Assembly: GCA_963969365.1 (NCBI GenBank)
Contig: OZ017749.1
Location: forward strand, 3,472,001 to 3,536,000
From: Asterochloris sp. CNOR1
Lineage: Eukaryota; Chlorophyta; Trebouxiophyceae; Trebouxiales; Trebouxiaceae
Reading direction: 5' to 3'
DNA: 64,000 nucleotides
The position numbers were made by a program, and so were the translations under genes. Positions 12,701 through 25,083 of this stretch are shown piece after piece (within the stretch, counting starts at the first letter, position 1; each line of letters starts with the position of its first letter). The notes under the pieces are model-generated. The model searched no databases, had not been told where the DNA came from, and saw only the letters and a program-made list of their open reading frames with translations.

Positions 12701-13800
12701 AAGTTGCCCTGCAGCTTATGTCTAATGGCAATTTATTGGCTTTTGAGAGGAGCCTTGTTGAACTTTTGGTGTCCTGTTCCATACTCAGCAATGCTAGCAT
12801 GTTTGCAGTTGGCTCAAACTAGTCAACAAAAGCTGGCCATCATGATGCCTGCCAGTTCAAACTGTCTCCAAAGGACTCCCTTCAATTGCATGCGCAACCA
12901 GGTGTACATGAACATCGCAGCAGTGCACATTCAATGCTTTTGCCAGCAGCACTTGCTGTGTCATATGACACACGTTGCAATGACCACTTTTCTTGAGACA
13001 CAGCTGCAGCGAGACCTCACGAAGCTAAACTGCCCTGCACTGCCACCAATCTGTTGCTGTCAGCCTCTCCTTCACCAAATCAGGTACAGTCTACTGTTCA
13101 GCACAAGCCAACATGAAGGTCGCATCGTAAACAGGGTCTGGCTCTGGGCAGGCTGCTCAAATCCCGGACACAATACGCGCACTTGTCAGCTAATGTTGGG
13201 ATCACAAATGGTATACGCCCTTTCAACTAGTACTCTCTATGGCCATAGTGAAAAGCACCAAGTTGTCAGGACTATCACCCCAGTATGAACATGCATGTGC
13301 TTGAACCCTTGCCATTCCTTGCTTTATCACCATGCACATTGTGCCGCATGTGCCGACCCTCTTGCCATCTCACATGCAGTCTGTACAGCTCAGTGCCTGA
13401 CCAGTATTGACAGTCCGTCAGGCAGCCCTGAAATTGCACTGCCTGAAGCCGTAGACAGCCATTGGTGATTTGCACCAGTGACTAGTGTATGTAACTGATG
13501 CTTGGGTGAAGTGGTACACGAACAACACTTGATGGACGTGGCTCTGGGCACAATCAAAGGGTTCTTTTCAATGGCTGCCATTTAGATTTGCAAGCACGCA
13601 CACCGGCCACTGTTGCTGCGCAGCTCAACTGGAAACATGGTATGCACATTGGGGGCGCCAGTACTGATGAGCCTGCAGGGTGAGTTTGAGGACTGGGGAA
13701 TACAGGGTTGTAAGTTGCTCCTCATGGGAAACCCACACAGATCCAGTATGAGCTATTCATACACATCCTGCTGCACGCTGCAGCTACAGACCCGCACCGC
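12701..13800. other. Convergent 3' region with TGTAA poly(A) signals
   Basis: This separates the 3' ends of the GTPase (+) and the transporter (-). It is more AT-rich than the genes. TGTAA occurs on the plus strand at 13490-13494 and 13709-13713 and could end the GTPase transcript, giving a long 3' UTR of about 800-1000 bases. The 194-codon open frame at 12704-13288 shows no domain. Confidence 0.5.
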
Positions 13801-16800
13801 CTATGACTGGTCCTCCAGCAGAGGCTGCCGCAGATAGCTCTCCGGTTCTGTCAGGCCGCCAGCAACTGTGGGGACAGCAGCCTCCTCCTCAGGCATGGCA
13901 AGCGCCTCGCCAGTATCTGCAGGCGCCTCTCCGGGAACAGCAGGCTTCTCTGCAGCGCCTTCAGCACCAGCAGCGGGCTGGCGCTTGACCACCACGCCCA
14001 GCAGGAAGGTGCAGCTGCAGATGATGACTGCGCCAGCCAGTGACAGGCGGTTGGGCACCTGCACAGACCGGTACTACAGGTCAGGCGGGGGTCCCTGCTC
14101 CCAGCATCTTTGCTCCCACAAACTGAGCTGTGAGATCTCCCCTGCTTCCAGGGTCTTCACAACCTCACAGTGAGAAAGGTGCACACCAGCAATGGCAAAA
14201 GGTGAGAATGGCATGCACAGCAGCTCGCGAGAACTGCTGCGAGTGCATGCACTAGGTTGTGGCCAGGTTATTCCTTCGAAACCAGTGTCCTGCCTCCCTC
14301 GGCAGTGGCTCACTTCGTGGAAGAAAAAGTAGCCGCCCAGCAGGCCCCAGACGATGCTGAGGTAGCTCATGGCAATAGCTGGGGCTGCTTTGCAGTATTT
14401 CAGAGCAATTGTCATGCAGATCTGCGTGCCGTACCCAGTCGTCCCTGCAACAGTGGCACCAATCCAGTCAGTGCATTGCGGCTGCTGTTGACACGGAACT
14501 CCTCTATGCTGTGCAGATGCAGCCCCGCGTGGGCAGCGCACAGGGGCAAGGACTTGCTGTGGCACTGAGCAACAAGAAGACTGCAAGACACCTGAAGCAG
14601 GCAGGTGCCTGCTGCAAGGCTATACAGCCTCGATGATGCTGCCCTCCAGCTCAGCACTGGGATCATGCATGAAAGCAGGTGCAGCGGAATCTCCCCTGCA
14701 CCCATGACAGTTGACATACAGCTGCACAGAAGCACAGGAGGGATGCATGAAAGCAAGAGCAAAAATTTCCCTGCCCTGCATGTATGTCACTTGACACGGA
14801 GCTGCTGTGCTGGGCAGCCCTTAAGGGAGTGCAGGACTGCAGGTGCAGTGCTGAAAGGACGTCAGCATGTGCACTTGGCAGAAATCAGATGGCCTGTGCT
14901 GAGCAAGCTGGAGGGCCATCAGCCTGTACATGCGACAGCACAAGAGCACTTTGGCTGAGCAGGAAGAAGGCTGCCAGTGTGGACAGGTAGCCAACAAGGG
15001 TCTGACACAGCCTGCCAGTGGGAGAGAGCCGCCCTTACCAAAGAAGAGACAGACATTCTGTGCACCAGCCTCAGTGAACACCCACCCATCTTTGGGGAAA
15101 AGCTTACCGACGAGAGCAAACAGACCCCAGTCCACAGGCGCTGAGGGAATGACCACGCCTGCCCGACCAGTCAACCAGCTGACAGTCAGGGCAATGGTGG
15201 CAAACACGGTGGATGAAAAGGAGAGGTAGAACACACTGACGTTGGCAGTGTCTGTCTTCCTCAGCTCTCGCACACACATCTTGGCACAGGCTGAGAAGAA
15301 GGCCTGCACAGGGGTGTGGAAGTGAGCTGGTTGTGCTTGCCTGGTGGCGAGGTGAGTCACACTGACAACCATGGGCATGCGAGGCAGAGGAGCTGCTCCT
15401 CTTGACTGGCTGATGGAAATTTGCGGGGTTTAGGGTTGTGTGGGTAGAGTGTATGCACCCCATGAGGTGCTGAGCGGGGGCAGCGTCGAAACTCCAAAGA
15501 GCTGACGCCTGAGCCCGCGCAGCGAGCTGCTTTGCTAGGCCAATGATGGAACGCTGCAAGGCCGGAAGCAGATCAGATGCCAGAGCCTAATCCAGGCACC
15601 ATGGCCACTGGGCTCAGTCAGCCCAGATATCTGCTCTGCATGCTGGAAAGAGAGACCTGCGAAACCCACATGAGCAGCAGCACAGCATCAAGCCTGCAGC
15701 TTCCCACCCATCCACATGCTTATGGCCATGACTAAATTGCTGCGGTCCAACAATGAGAGATAGAGGTGCACAAACTACAGTCTAGGGGCTAAAGGCCATG
15801 CCTAGGTTGCTGTGCTCTAGACATGAGGCACAGAGGTGCACAAGCTAAAGTCTAGGGGGGTCATGACTAGGTTGTTGTGCCCCCAGACATGCGACATAGG
15901 GGTGCACAAGCCATAGTCTAGGAGCCAAATGCCATGACCCACTTGCTGTGCTCCAAACATGCGACATGGACTGCATAAGCTAGAGTCCGGGGGACAGCAG
16001 GAGCTCACCTGTCCACAGGCGCAGGCCATGCCCAGGTAGCTGCGCTTCTTGCCGTCCGACATGCCCAGCGCGGGGGGCTGCGTGATGAGGATGACGCCCA
16101 CCAGGCACACCGGGATGGCGGCAATTGTCGCCCTGCAGGCCCGGGGCAGCATGTCAGCCAATGTGGTCTGAGCTCAAGGGAACCGCATTTGCATCCAGGG
16201 CTGCTTGCGGAATAACCTGAGTGCTGCGGCTGTGCATCTGCCTCAACAGGCTTGGGCCACATGTGCACCTGTTATGCCAGCTTGTCATGGGGACTTTCCA
16301 TGGCTGCCTGCACTCTGCACAAGTCTACAGCTTATCAAAGTCCAGTAGGCAGCTGTCCCAGCACACCAGGTCTGCATCAGGAGTTGCTCAACGTACCTGT
16401 GTGAGAGGCATCGAAAAGCAGTGAAGCTGCTCAGCAACAAAGCAGGCGGCCACCCTGTGGCAGCATCAGCCTGCTGTCTAAGCTGCTGCAATGCCAGAAA
16501 CAACCACAGCCTACAACCTCTCCAGCAAGCCCCTCTCCCCAGAGGACATCATTTCATGAGGAACAAGACTGATGTAAACTACCCTGGCAGCTGCACCTGC
16601 CACCGCACAGCATCCCAAGCTGGCAATTGCTCCAGCCTCTCATCATTAGAACACAGAGCACAGCAGGCAGGCCAGGCCCAAGCCACAAACCAATGTATCC
16701 TCTCTTCTCAAGAGCCGGCCAACTCAGCCTGTTTCAGCTGTCATCATGCCAAAACAGCTCGAAAATGCAAGCAGCTATCAATCACTGGGAACAACCTCTC

Positions 16801-18312
16801 CTCAAGATCAAGGACTCCTACAGCCTGTGCTAATGGCGTCACTGGCAGGCTAAACGGGTCATGACTCAAGCAGTCCATCAGGCAGTCAGTGCACCACTCA
16901 CCAAGACAGCCTCTCCTTGAGGATGATGGGTGACAGCAGCGCCACCCACAGGGGTGCCAGGAAGGTCAGCACCATCGCATTTGGCAGCTCCATGTTAGTG
17001 ATGGCAAACAGGTAGCAGGTGATGGCCCCCACGCCAAACAGGCCCCGTATGGCCAGAAGGCCGCGTCTGCAGCAGCAAAGGCAGCTCTGCTGAGCAGTGG
17101 GCTCCCGCGTCCAAGATGCCATCTGCAGGCTCCACATTGGGTACCACAGCTGGGGATTATGGCACAGGACAGTCTATCAAATGCATGGCATGAGCAACAG
17201 TGGTCCTCTGATCCTGCTTCTTGAGTTGATCTGCAGTTTGTAACCAGCTAACACTGGAATCGACAAGCATACTGGCGCGTCTTGCAATACTGGTTTGCTT
17301 GCCGGCATAGCGCAGGCACCACGGCCGCACACACCTCAGCAGCACCTACAGAGCGGCAGCTCCTGCCTGTGGGAGGGCCTGCACGCTGCCATCAGCAGAG
17401 CCTCACCTCTTGCCAAAGGGGTTGACCTTCTGCCTGGCGCAGGCGATAAGGGCAAAGATCATGATGATGCTCCCCCGCGCCAGCAGGAGCTGGAAAGTGG
17501 GGTAGTGCTTCTTCTGGCCCAGGATCTTGGCCGCCACCAGCATCTGCAGGACAACTTGTCTGTCAAATGTGGACAGGAGGCTTGCCCTGGCCCAATCTCT
17601 CCAGAAAGTGTCCTGCTTGTAAAGCTGGGGGTGGATTCTGATTTCAACAGCCAGGCACTGGCTTCACTGGTCTGCAGAGCAGTGGGAGTGGCTACCATCA
17701 GGCTCATGACACAGTTCATCCGCTTCACCCTCTGCCCCAGATTGAGTGTGTTCCTGGCTGGGCTGCTGTTTTGAGAACTGACAGCAGCTCTGGCCCTGCT
17801 TCCTTTCAGGGTGTGCCTTGGGCATGTGCAGCACTTGCAGGGTTCTTGACAGATCGCATGATCATGGCAGTGCATGGCACTGCCAAGCAGATTGGCTGCC
17901 TCTCTGGTGCTGCTGAGTGGCAGGAGCAGCAACGGTTGTGGTGACAGAAGGTCTGCAGCCGCACAATGGGCTGCTCAACTTACGCCACTGGCAGCCCCTG
18001 AGAAAGCAGAGCGTGTGTGTGGCACAGTGCCTGTGGCCAAATCCCTCTCTCTCCCCGTAACATTGCGACTGTGAGAGCATGGCACTCCTGCAACAGAAGC
18101 AGTGTGCACAACATGCAAGAGGGGCAGGTGCTCACAGTGGCAAGGAAGATGGAACTGAGACAGTAAGTTCCCAGCCCCAGCAGGGGTTTGTCTTCTGCAT
18201 ATGTGGCCACAGTGGACTTGTTCTGCCCGTTGGCAGGCTCCTCAGCTGCGTCTCCCACCGAACCAGCCTCTACATCGTGCACCTGGCCGTTAGTCTCCTG
18301 CACAGTGCACAT
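13801..18312 (-). CDS. EamA/DMT-superfamily integral membrane transporter
   Basis: Seven exons (18312-18136, 17543-17407, 17066-16911, 16132-16009, 15303-15108, 14444-14314, 14058-13801) join in phase to 392 residues. Two EamA repeats give about ten membrane helices. Examples are LGTYCLSSIFLAT, FQLLLARGSIMIFALIACA, AITCYLFAITNMELPNAMVL with the repeat-1 end FLAPLWVALLSPIIL, IPVCLVGVILITQPPAL, and in repeat 2 VFATIALTVSWL, AIAMSYLSIVWGLLGGYFF and LAGAVIICSCTFLLGVV. The N-terminus is acidic; the C-tail is Ala/Glu/Pro-rich and ends near LRQPLLEDQS, which resembles a dileucine sorting signal. The closest general class is the SLC35G-like metabolite exporters, but the substrate cannot be read from sequence. 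All introns are GT-AG. Confidence 0.9.
14656..14804. repeat. Two diverged copies of a roughly 70-base unit in a transporter intron
   Basis: 14656-14725 and 14736-14804 share ATGCATGAAAGCA, a C-rich TCCCCTGC/TCCCTGCC core, and a GTTGACAT..AGCTG or CTTGACAC..AGCTG end. They lie between the exons at 15108 and 14444. No relation to an exon was seen. Confidence 0.5.
15724..16049 (-). repeat. Tandem array derived from transporter exon 4 and its donor site
   Basis: Units of about 68 bases start near 15929, 15859, 15794 and 15724 (plus coordinates), immediately downstream of exon 4 (16132-16009). Each carries, on the minus strand, a form of AGCACAGCAACCTAGGCATG, matching the exon 4 text AGCGCAGCTACCTGGGCATG in about 17 of 20 positions, then a CTAGACT..AGCTTGTGCA segment that matches the first bases of the intron. 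The repeat unit therefore spans the exon end and the start of the intron. Confidence 0.8.
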
Positions 18313-20414
18313 GAACACGTCATCAACGAGTCAGGGCTTGTGCAGAAGCCTGGCTCTCTACAGGACGGGGTCACCCATGCTCCTGGCTTTCACCTTGAGC
18401 AGAGCATTCCTGCTCATTTACAGCACAGAGGTGCTGATTGTGCCGAAAAGGGCTGATAGATGCCCTGCTGTCTTATGGCTCCGAGCTCGAGTGTGCGCGC
18501 AGGGGCCAACGGATGGCTGCAGAGACGTCTGGCGAGTCTTTTGCACCGCCAGGGGCTCTGCTACTGCTGAATATGCGTTCCTTACAGCAACCTGCTGAAG
18601 AGGGCGCACTGTGTAACAGTGTTTTCTGGATGGACAATGTCGTGGGGGTCAAGATCCAAGCAGTGGGGTGTTGTGTTTGACCTGCCTGTCCGTACTCTCT
18701 TTCTTGTCACCGCACCTGCGGACCATTGCGCATTCAGGAAATCAGACAGTGTGCTGCCAATCTGTGCCTTGACAACCCAATTCAATGAACTGCTTGCCAC
18801 TTGTCAACCATGGGCACAGTCCCCTGCCCCCAGCAAGGCAGGCCGCCTCACCTGGTGCCCAGTGCCCAAGCATAGCGTCACAATGTAACATACCGAAAGG
18901 ACAGGTAAAACAATGGGCATCAGGACAAGGACCCACCTGTGCTACTGGTCTGAGCTGCTGCAGTGCATGCACGACACCTTGCCTGTGGACCCAGGAGCAA
19001 TGCAAGGCTGACTTGCTCGAATGCAGGCGCCATGTGCCCGCAGGAGCTGCTGGGCCGCCACCCCTGCTGTTGCCGGCGGTGCAGCCACTTATCAGAGGAA
19101 TGGAGCAATTCTGGACACCTTGGACCTAGGCGAGCAGGCCTTGGGTATTTACTGTGCCAGTTGACCTTCAGCAACATGTAGTGCATGTGGTGTCTGATTG
19201 GTGTACGCCTGGCAAAGTGCACACACAGCACTGCTTCATGGTCATCCTGACGAGCAGGCCTGCCATACACTCCCCACAGACACCTGCCAGCACTGCGCAG
19301 AAGAGTGTTTGCACCCAGCAAAGCACCGCAGTACATCTGGCCATATCGATGAGGCTCCTTTCTGCCGAAAATCGCCATTGTCCTGGAGCCCGCAGTTGTT
19401 GCAGGTACTCTGGCACAGACTGCTGCATGCCCAGCTCACCTGCTGCAGTGGAGATAACAATTTCCTCGATTACTCAGAGGCCACCTGGCACATATTGCTG
19501 GCACATAGTGCCGGCTCACAGTGCTGCACACCGAAGCCACCTGGTGCATAGCCTGTCTGAGGCCGGCACCCTACCTAGTGAGCTGCCTGCAGGCAAGCTA
19601 TCCATCAGCCCTGCTGATCAGGGTAGGGTTGATAACCTTTGGGCTGCTGCCCAGTGCAGGTGGCAGTCATCTCACCCTGCACCCTGCTGGCTATGTGATA
19701 CACCTAGTTTCCAGCTGTCATCTGCTGACCCAGTGCTAGAGCTGCACATGAGACGCTTGATCTGCATGCTGCAGGCGCACCTGAAGCACCCTGCAGCTTT
19801 ACATCTGACTTCACCCTGAGTGCAGCGGTTGGCAGACTGTTCCCCTGTTGTATCACTGCAGGTAGCCACCCACTTCAGGCTGTCCCGCATTGTTCCCCAG
19901 GACCTTACCCTCTGCAGCCAATGTGTTGGTCCTGGCGACCTGGTCCAGCCCAGCCGTCCTGCTGGTGCACTGCCCAGGCGAGAGTGGCATGAGGTCAACA
20001 GCCACATCGTGGCCCCGCATGCTTGGGCGCCACGATGTGCCCCTGAGTCCCACCTTGCTGCCTGCAGGTGCGGTGCCAGGCCCTTAGGCAAGCACTGTGG
20101 ACTGCCTGCTGCAGGCACTGCGGTCTGCACTGGCCCCGGCCCTGCTTGGCCACCCTGCAGCTGCAGTGTGCAGGCTAGGCAGGCATGGTGGCCGCCCTGC
20201 TGCAGGGCACCAACACACATGCAGGCAGCCGAGGTCTCACTCTGCAAGCTGCAGGCACCACATCATGCCCCTGAGTCCCGCCTGGCCGACTTGCTCGTGC
20301 CAGTGCCGACGCCACAATTGCAGCCCTGCGCAGCATGCTGCAGACGGTGTTGGTCGCCCTGCCCCTTCGCCACCTTGGTGGCGTGGTGCTAACCCCTTCT
20401 GCTGCTGGCTGCAG
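18313..20414. other. Divergent region between the transporter and PurU, including the unplaced PurU 5' end
   Basis: The transporter start is at 18312. The first PurU exon I can define opens with an acceptor at 20415, so at least one 5' exon (start codon and probably a targeting peptide) must lie upstream, most likely in this interval. I could not pick it out: several short open frames on both strands lack recognisable content. The last 500 bases hold copies of the ACT exon, listed separately. Confidence 0.4.
19956..20315 (+). repeat. Decayed copies of the PurU ACT-domain exon start
   Basis: At least four segments resemble the exon stretch around 20441-20500 (GCCACCTTGATGGTGCAGTG and onward). 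19956-19994 reads TCCTGCTGGTGCACTGCCCA, 20052-20090 carries CCTGCAGGTGCGGTGCC, 20140-20210 carries TTGGCCACCCTGCAGCTGCA then GGTGGCCGCCCTG, and 20276-20315 carries GCCTGGCCGACTTGCTCGTG. They are broken by stops and indels and sit upstream of the real acceptor. Confidence 0.65.
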
Positions 20415-23400
20415 GCGAAGCAGATGGCGCTGCCCCACGGCCACGCCTGGCCACCTTGATGGTGCAGTGCCCCGACAAGAAGGGCGTGGTGGCTGCCCTG
20501 GGGCAGCTGCTGTACGGCCTGGGCTGCAACATTGTGGAGAGCGATCAGTGGACGGATGCTGACAGCGGCACCTACTTCCAGCGGTGAGCGTGGGTGTGTG
20601 AAGCATGGAAATTTAGCACTGAGCCACAGTGCTGTATGACACAGTGATTTCAGGGGTTGGGGAAGCAGGGTTGTCCACTTTGGACAACAGCAGGCCTTTG
20701 AGCCTGATGGCAGAGCTGCCCCTGGGTGCACGCTTCAGGCATCAGGCTCATCTTTCACAGGTGAGCCCTGAGATAGCAGTGTGTAGGCATCACGGTCTGC
20801 ATCAAGGGCCAGACCGTGGGGGAGGCAGGGCTGGCGGTGAGACGACAAAAGGGTTGAGGGCAGGGCTGTGCAGCGCAGGCCAGATGCAAGCACCAGGGGG
20901 CTTGTACCTAACAGTGAGCCCTGGAGTGACGGTGATTGCGTACTGTGGCCATCTGTTGGGCACTGCAAAGTGGGCCCAGGGTCAGTCTGAACTTGATGAC
21001 CACAGGCAGGATGCAGACTGATTGCAGAAGGGCCTCAGAGACCTGATGTGCAGCCTTCCTGCATGTGCCAGCGGAACCATGGTACGAGTCACTGGGCACT
21101 AAAGAAGTGGCGCTTCCCTGACTAATATGCAAAACTCAACCTATGCGCCAGCAAATGGTAGCAATGCAAGTAACAGTGCACATGCTGGTGTGTGGAGCGC
21201 CCGTCAAGGGTGTTGCTGGCAGCCCAGGAGGCCCACGAGGGCTTTCAAAAGCTGTGCAATGCTGGACTGCTCTGTGGTGGCTCACTGGCGATCATTCATG
21301 CTGGTGCCTTGAGAGCAGGTGCCTGTTCCTCTACCTGCCTCTGGCCAGCAAGCTTCCGTGCCTCTGCACGGCTCCTGCCTTTGGGTTGTTCCACATCGCC
21401 ACAGGCAGGCTCTGTGCCACCAGGCAGACAGCAGCTGCAGGTTGACCACAGCTCTGTGCCAAACTCTCGTGGTGGACTGGGGTGACATGAGTAGCTCACC
21501 AAGAAGCCTTCATGTCCACTCCTTGCACAGCATTGCCAAGCCAGCCCACCTAGCGCCGTCTCTTTTTGAGTTTCATGCTGTGCAATGCAATTGCTCTCAG
21601 ATGGGGGTTTTCGTCAGCAGCCGTCCTATACTGCCCCACAGAGCTGTCTGTCTTGCAGGATCCGGCTAGACTACGGTGACATGCTGGTGGGAGCAGGCAA
21701 CACAGACATTCTGGAGCGCAGCATTGCAGAGCTGGCTGCCCGCTACAGCATGCAGTGGCGCGTCAGCTATGGCTCCATCACCAAGCGTGTCGCTGTGCTG
21801 GTCAGCAAGCTGGACCACTGCCTCTGGGACCTGCTGATCAGGCGAGATGGCACTTATTGTATGCAGTGGGTGAACGCGCTGTTGGGCGTGCTCGCAAGGT
21901 GCTCTGATGGGTGTGTGCCGGGCAGTGAGCTGATCACTGCCTCCTCCTTGGACCTGCTCATGAGGTGGGCTGGCACTGGCTCAACTGTGGACTGGCTACT
22001 CTCAGATGCAACTGTGTGGGCTGCTGATGATACCCTTCTGGTATCTGTCAGGGGGCATGGCCAAGGGGTCTCAGGGGGCATAACTGTCGATTCACGGGGG
22101 TTTTGGCCGTGCAGTAGGGCTCAATCTGCTTCAAAGTGCCTGTGCACATGTGCAAGGTATCCTGCCCTCACGTTTGGCCGCCTGCCAGTGACACAAGTCA
22201 AGCCGCTGCACCTCTCCCCCTGCAGCCAAAGGCGCCGAATCCTACCTTCAGCAATTTTGGGGCCCCTCCACTGCTCACAGGCAGCAATGCTACCCTGTCT
22301 CACCTCTCTTGCTGCCCTGCAGGCATAAGGCTGGGGAGCTGAACTGTGAGCTGCCCATCATCATCAGCAACCACCCCGACCTCGCCCACATCGCAGCCAC
22401 CTTTGGCATTGAGTTCCGCCACATTCCCATGGCCACGCGCAATGCTGCGGGCAAGGCGGCCCAGGAGGCCGAGATAGACTCTGTCCTGCAGGAGCTGGGC
22501 ATTGACCTCATTGTCATGGCGCGGTACATGCAGGTGGGGCATGAGGTCTAGGGTTTCTGCTGGTTGTGAAGGTCCCAGCTGCTGCTCATGTAAGGTGGAA
22601 GTGCACAGTGATGGCCAGCCTGCAGCCTGGCCAGCAGCAGCAGCCATATGGCTGCATGCGCACATATGGCTGAATCACTGTCACAGCAGATCATGGGCAA
22701 GCTGCAACCAGGTGGCGGAGCGCAGCACATTGCACAGCTGTCATGGCTTGCATATCTGCCGAGACAGAACAGCATGTCCCTGGTGGACCTGAACTGCATT
22801 GCTCCTGTTTCTGCCCCACACCCACCTTCTTGCCCAGTTGGCCTGCCGCCCCTCAACTGCTTTAACAGGAGCTTTGTTCCCAGCAAGCTGTGCCCACCAG
22901 CACTGGCTCCTGCCAAGAGCACCATACTGTCTCCGCAGGTGCTTTCTGAGGACTTCTGCCGCAAACATGCTGAGCACACCATCAACATCCACCACAGCTT
23001 CCTCCCAGCCTTTGAGGGGGCCAAGCCCTACCACCGTGCCCACCAGCGGGTGAGCTCTGGATGACCGCTGCACTTGCTCATCAATTGTTGATGGCGGGTC
23101 GCACTCCCTGAGCAGCTCATGGTAGGCCTTGGAGAGACCCATGGCACATGTGGGCCAGGTGGGGGCCGGTGCGACATGCTGTGGGTCTGTACGAGGGGAG
23201 TCAAGTGAGCTGTGCTGCTGTTTGGCCTATCCCATGCGTCATCAACACTGTCACTGGACCACCCATTTGCTGTTGCATCCTATCATTGGTGTTGCAGCCA
23301 CTGTGCCAAGCCGCTGCTGAGTCTACCCTTTCTGTGCTGATGCTAAGAAGAGTTGCCTTGCCTGCTGACTTTGACTGATGTGCCCGCAGGGTGTGAAAAT

Positions 23401-23761
23401 CATTGGGGCAACCGCTCACTTTGCAACAGCTGAGCTGGATGCGGGACCAATCATTGAGCAGGATGTAACACGCATCACGCACCGGGATTCAGTACAGGAT
23501 ATGATTCGCAAGGGACGGGACCTGGAGAGGATTGTGTTTTCAAGAGCAGGTGCGGCTGCTGAGCTGCCCTCTCACCTGTTGGTTGGCTGCTTTAGGTTGG
23601 CCTCAGTTCTGCTCCTTAAGTCATGAAGGACAGTGTGCTCTTGTCAACTTTGCATCCTGAATTGGGCTGCACACTGCAGCAAGGCTTTCCTGGCTGCAGT
23701 CCAATGGGTTCTTGAGGACCGGGTCATGGTGCACGGCAACAAGACCGTTGTCTTTGTTTGA
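20415..23761 (+). CDS. PURU: Formyltetrahydrofolate deformylase (5' end not located)
   Basis: Exons 20415-20583, 21659-21841, 22323-22533, 22939-23049, 23390-23549 and 23700-23761 join in phase to about 300 residues. An N-terminal ACT domain ([20 protein letters not shown]) is followed by a GART-type formyltransferase fold with [26 protein letters not shown], the catalytic segment [20 protein letters not shown], then [20 protein letters not shown] and a C-terminus [12 protein letters not shown]. The HxSFLP motif and the Asp of ATAHF..LDAGP are intact. The enzyme hydrolyses 10-formyl-THF to formate and THF (EC 3.5.1.10); in plants it is mitochondrial and protects glycine decarboxylase in photorespiration. 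No targeting peptide was found because the first exon is missing from my model. Intron 21842-22322 requires a GC donor to restore ..LLIRHKAGEL.. Confidence 0.93.
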
Positions 23762-23977
23762 ACTCGTCCTTGGCCCCTCCTTTGCGATTAGCGACCCGCA
23801 AAACCCCCCCCACCCCCCGACTCCAGCTTGGTGTCAACCATTCTGTATTGAATGCATGAACAACAATGATTCTGAAGCAATGTCCCTCATTGTTTGAACA
23901 GCATGGGCACCCTCAATTGCGGGGTGTGAAAAGCTCAGGTTGGGTTGACTGGCGTGCTCTCTGATTGCTGGTGTTTG

Positions 23978-25083
23978 TCAAAGGTGCCCTGCTGCCGCCT
24001 GCTGCGGGAGGCACTGCCCCCTTTGCCTTGGCAGCAGCATCCCCCTGCAATAGAATGGCATCAATTTGCTGCATGCTGCGCCAAAGCCGTGCACCTTCGT
24101 GGACTGAGACATGCTTGACATGGGCCACAGACAGCTGACTACTGCACATGCAGCAAACAGCAGGGCAGTAGCGACAAAGCCCACCTTCATGAGCTGAGAC
24201 ACCCTGGTTTTGCGTGTGGGGCTGCAGATAGCCTGCACCCGCGCCATGATGCGGGCCTCCACTGTGCCCAGGTCGCCGCCCTCACCAGCTGCTGCAAAGG
24301 AGGCGGCTGCTGGGGCAGGAGAGTACTGCCCTGCCTGCCGTGACATCGCGGCCTCGATGGCAGCGGCTGCGCGACTGCTCAGGCTGCCATCTCCACTGAG
24401 CTGCCTGCACAGGGGTGATGCAAGGGGATGTGAGCGCAGGGCGCAGGTAAAGGGCCAAATCTCTTTAGCCAGCGCTAGGCAGCCTGCAAAGGAAAGAAAG
24501 CATTCAACGTTGCTGGGATTATGTCTCTGGGTAATGGGGCCAGACAGGTATCACAGCCTGGCTGCTGTGTCTCGAGGTGCCATCAAAGCTGAGCTGTCGG
24601 CACAGCGGGAGATATTTGGACTCTCAGCTGTGATTTGACATGCCTGCACAACAAGACTTCTGACTCCATGTTTACATGAACTGCAAGTCGGACCAATTCG
24701 TTCTAACTCAGTTTGTTGACGCGCATAGCGATGGACGAGCAGCATGCTGTGCAATTCAAAAATCACACCTGCTCCACCCACTGGGGCCGTCATCAGTGTG
24801 TGCATGCACAGGGCTGTGTGAGTTGACCACTGTAAGGCAAGGCTGTTACCTGTTTGAAGGCCTGGCACATGCTAGCAGTGCACCATACTGTGCAGAGTAG
24901 AACTCAGAGCAAGACCCACCTGCTGGGGCCATCAGCATCCAGATCTGGGCTGTTCTCCTTGCCGCCACTCTTGGCAGCACCATCGCCCTCGGGGGAATTG
25001 CCCTGACTGTCACAGGCCAGTATGCTGTGCAGGCTGGCGGCTGTCCCTTGCACTGCGCTGCCGATGGCCGCCTCGATCTCCTC
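23978..25083 (-). CDS. Unidentified protein with a C-terminal membrane anchor
   Basis: Two exons are well supported: 25083-24920 (GAG GAG ATC onward, ending AG|GTGGGT) and 24404-23978. The joined text runs EEIEAAIGSAVQGTAASLHS, then SPEGDGAAKSGGKENSPDLD, then RAAAAIEAAMSRQAGQYSPA, and a basic stretch TRKTRVSQLMK just before one strong hydrophobic helix (VGFVATALLFAACAVVSCLW). The tail after the helix is about 37 residues in this frame; a splice there could change it. The layout suggests a tail-anchored protein with its bulk in the cytosol, or an inner-nuclear-membrane protein. Upstream exons very likely exist up to about 26.3 kb (for example a frame containing PLYVTPNSKRNMMLAGRG near 26.1-26.2 kb). 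I do not recognise the family. The gene is convergent with PurU. Confidence 0.55.

Noticed and set aside
12704-13288. 194-codon plus-strand open frame after the GTPase stop
   Set aside because: It lies in the AT-richer 3' region, has no domain or splice context, and is most likely 3' UTR.
19956-19994. VLLVHCPGESGM segment as the true PurU first exon
   Set aside because: The frame breaks soon after and the conserved continuation is found intact only at 20415-20583, so this is better read as a relic copy.
23978-24149. Alternative minus-strand frame (HVKHVSVHEGARLWRSMQQI) over the end of the membrane-anchored gene
   Set aside because: It would need a splice inside the membrane helix with no good donor; it remains possible but was not preferred.
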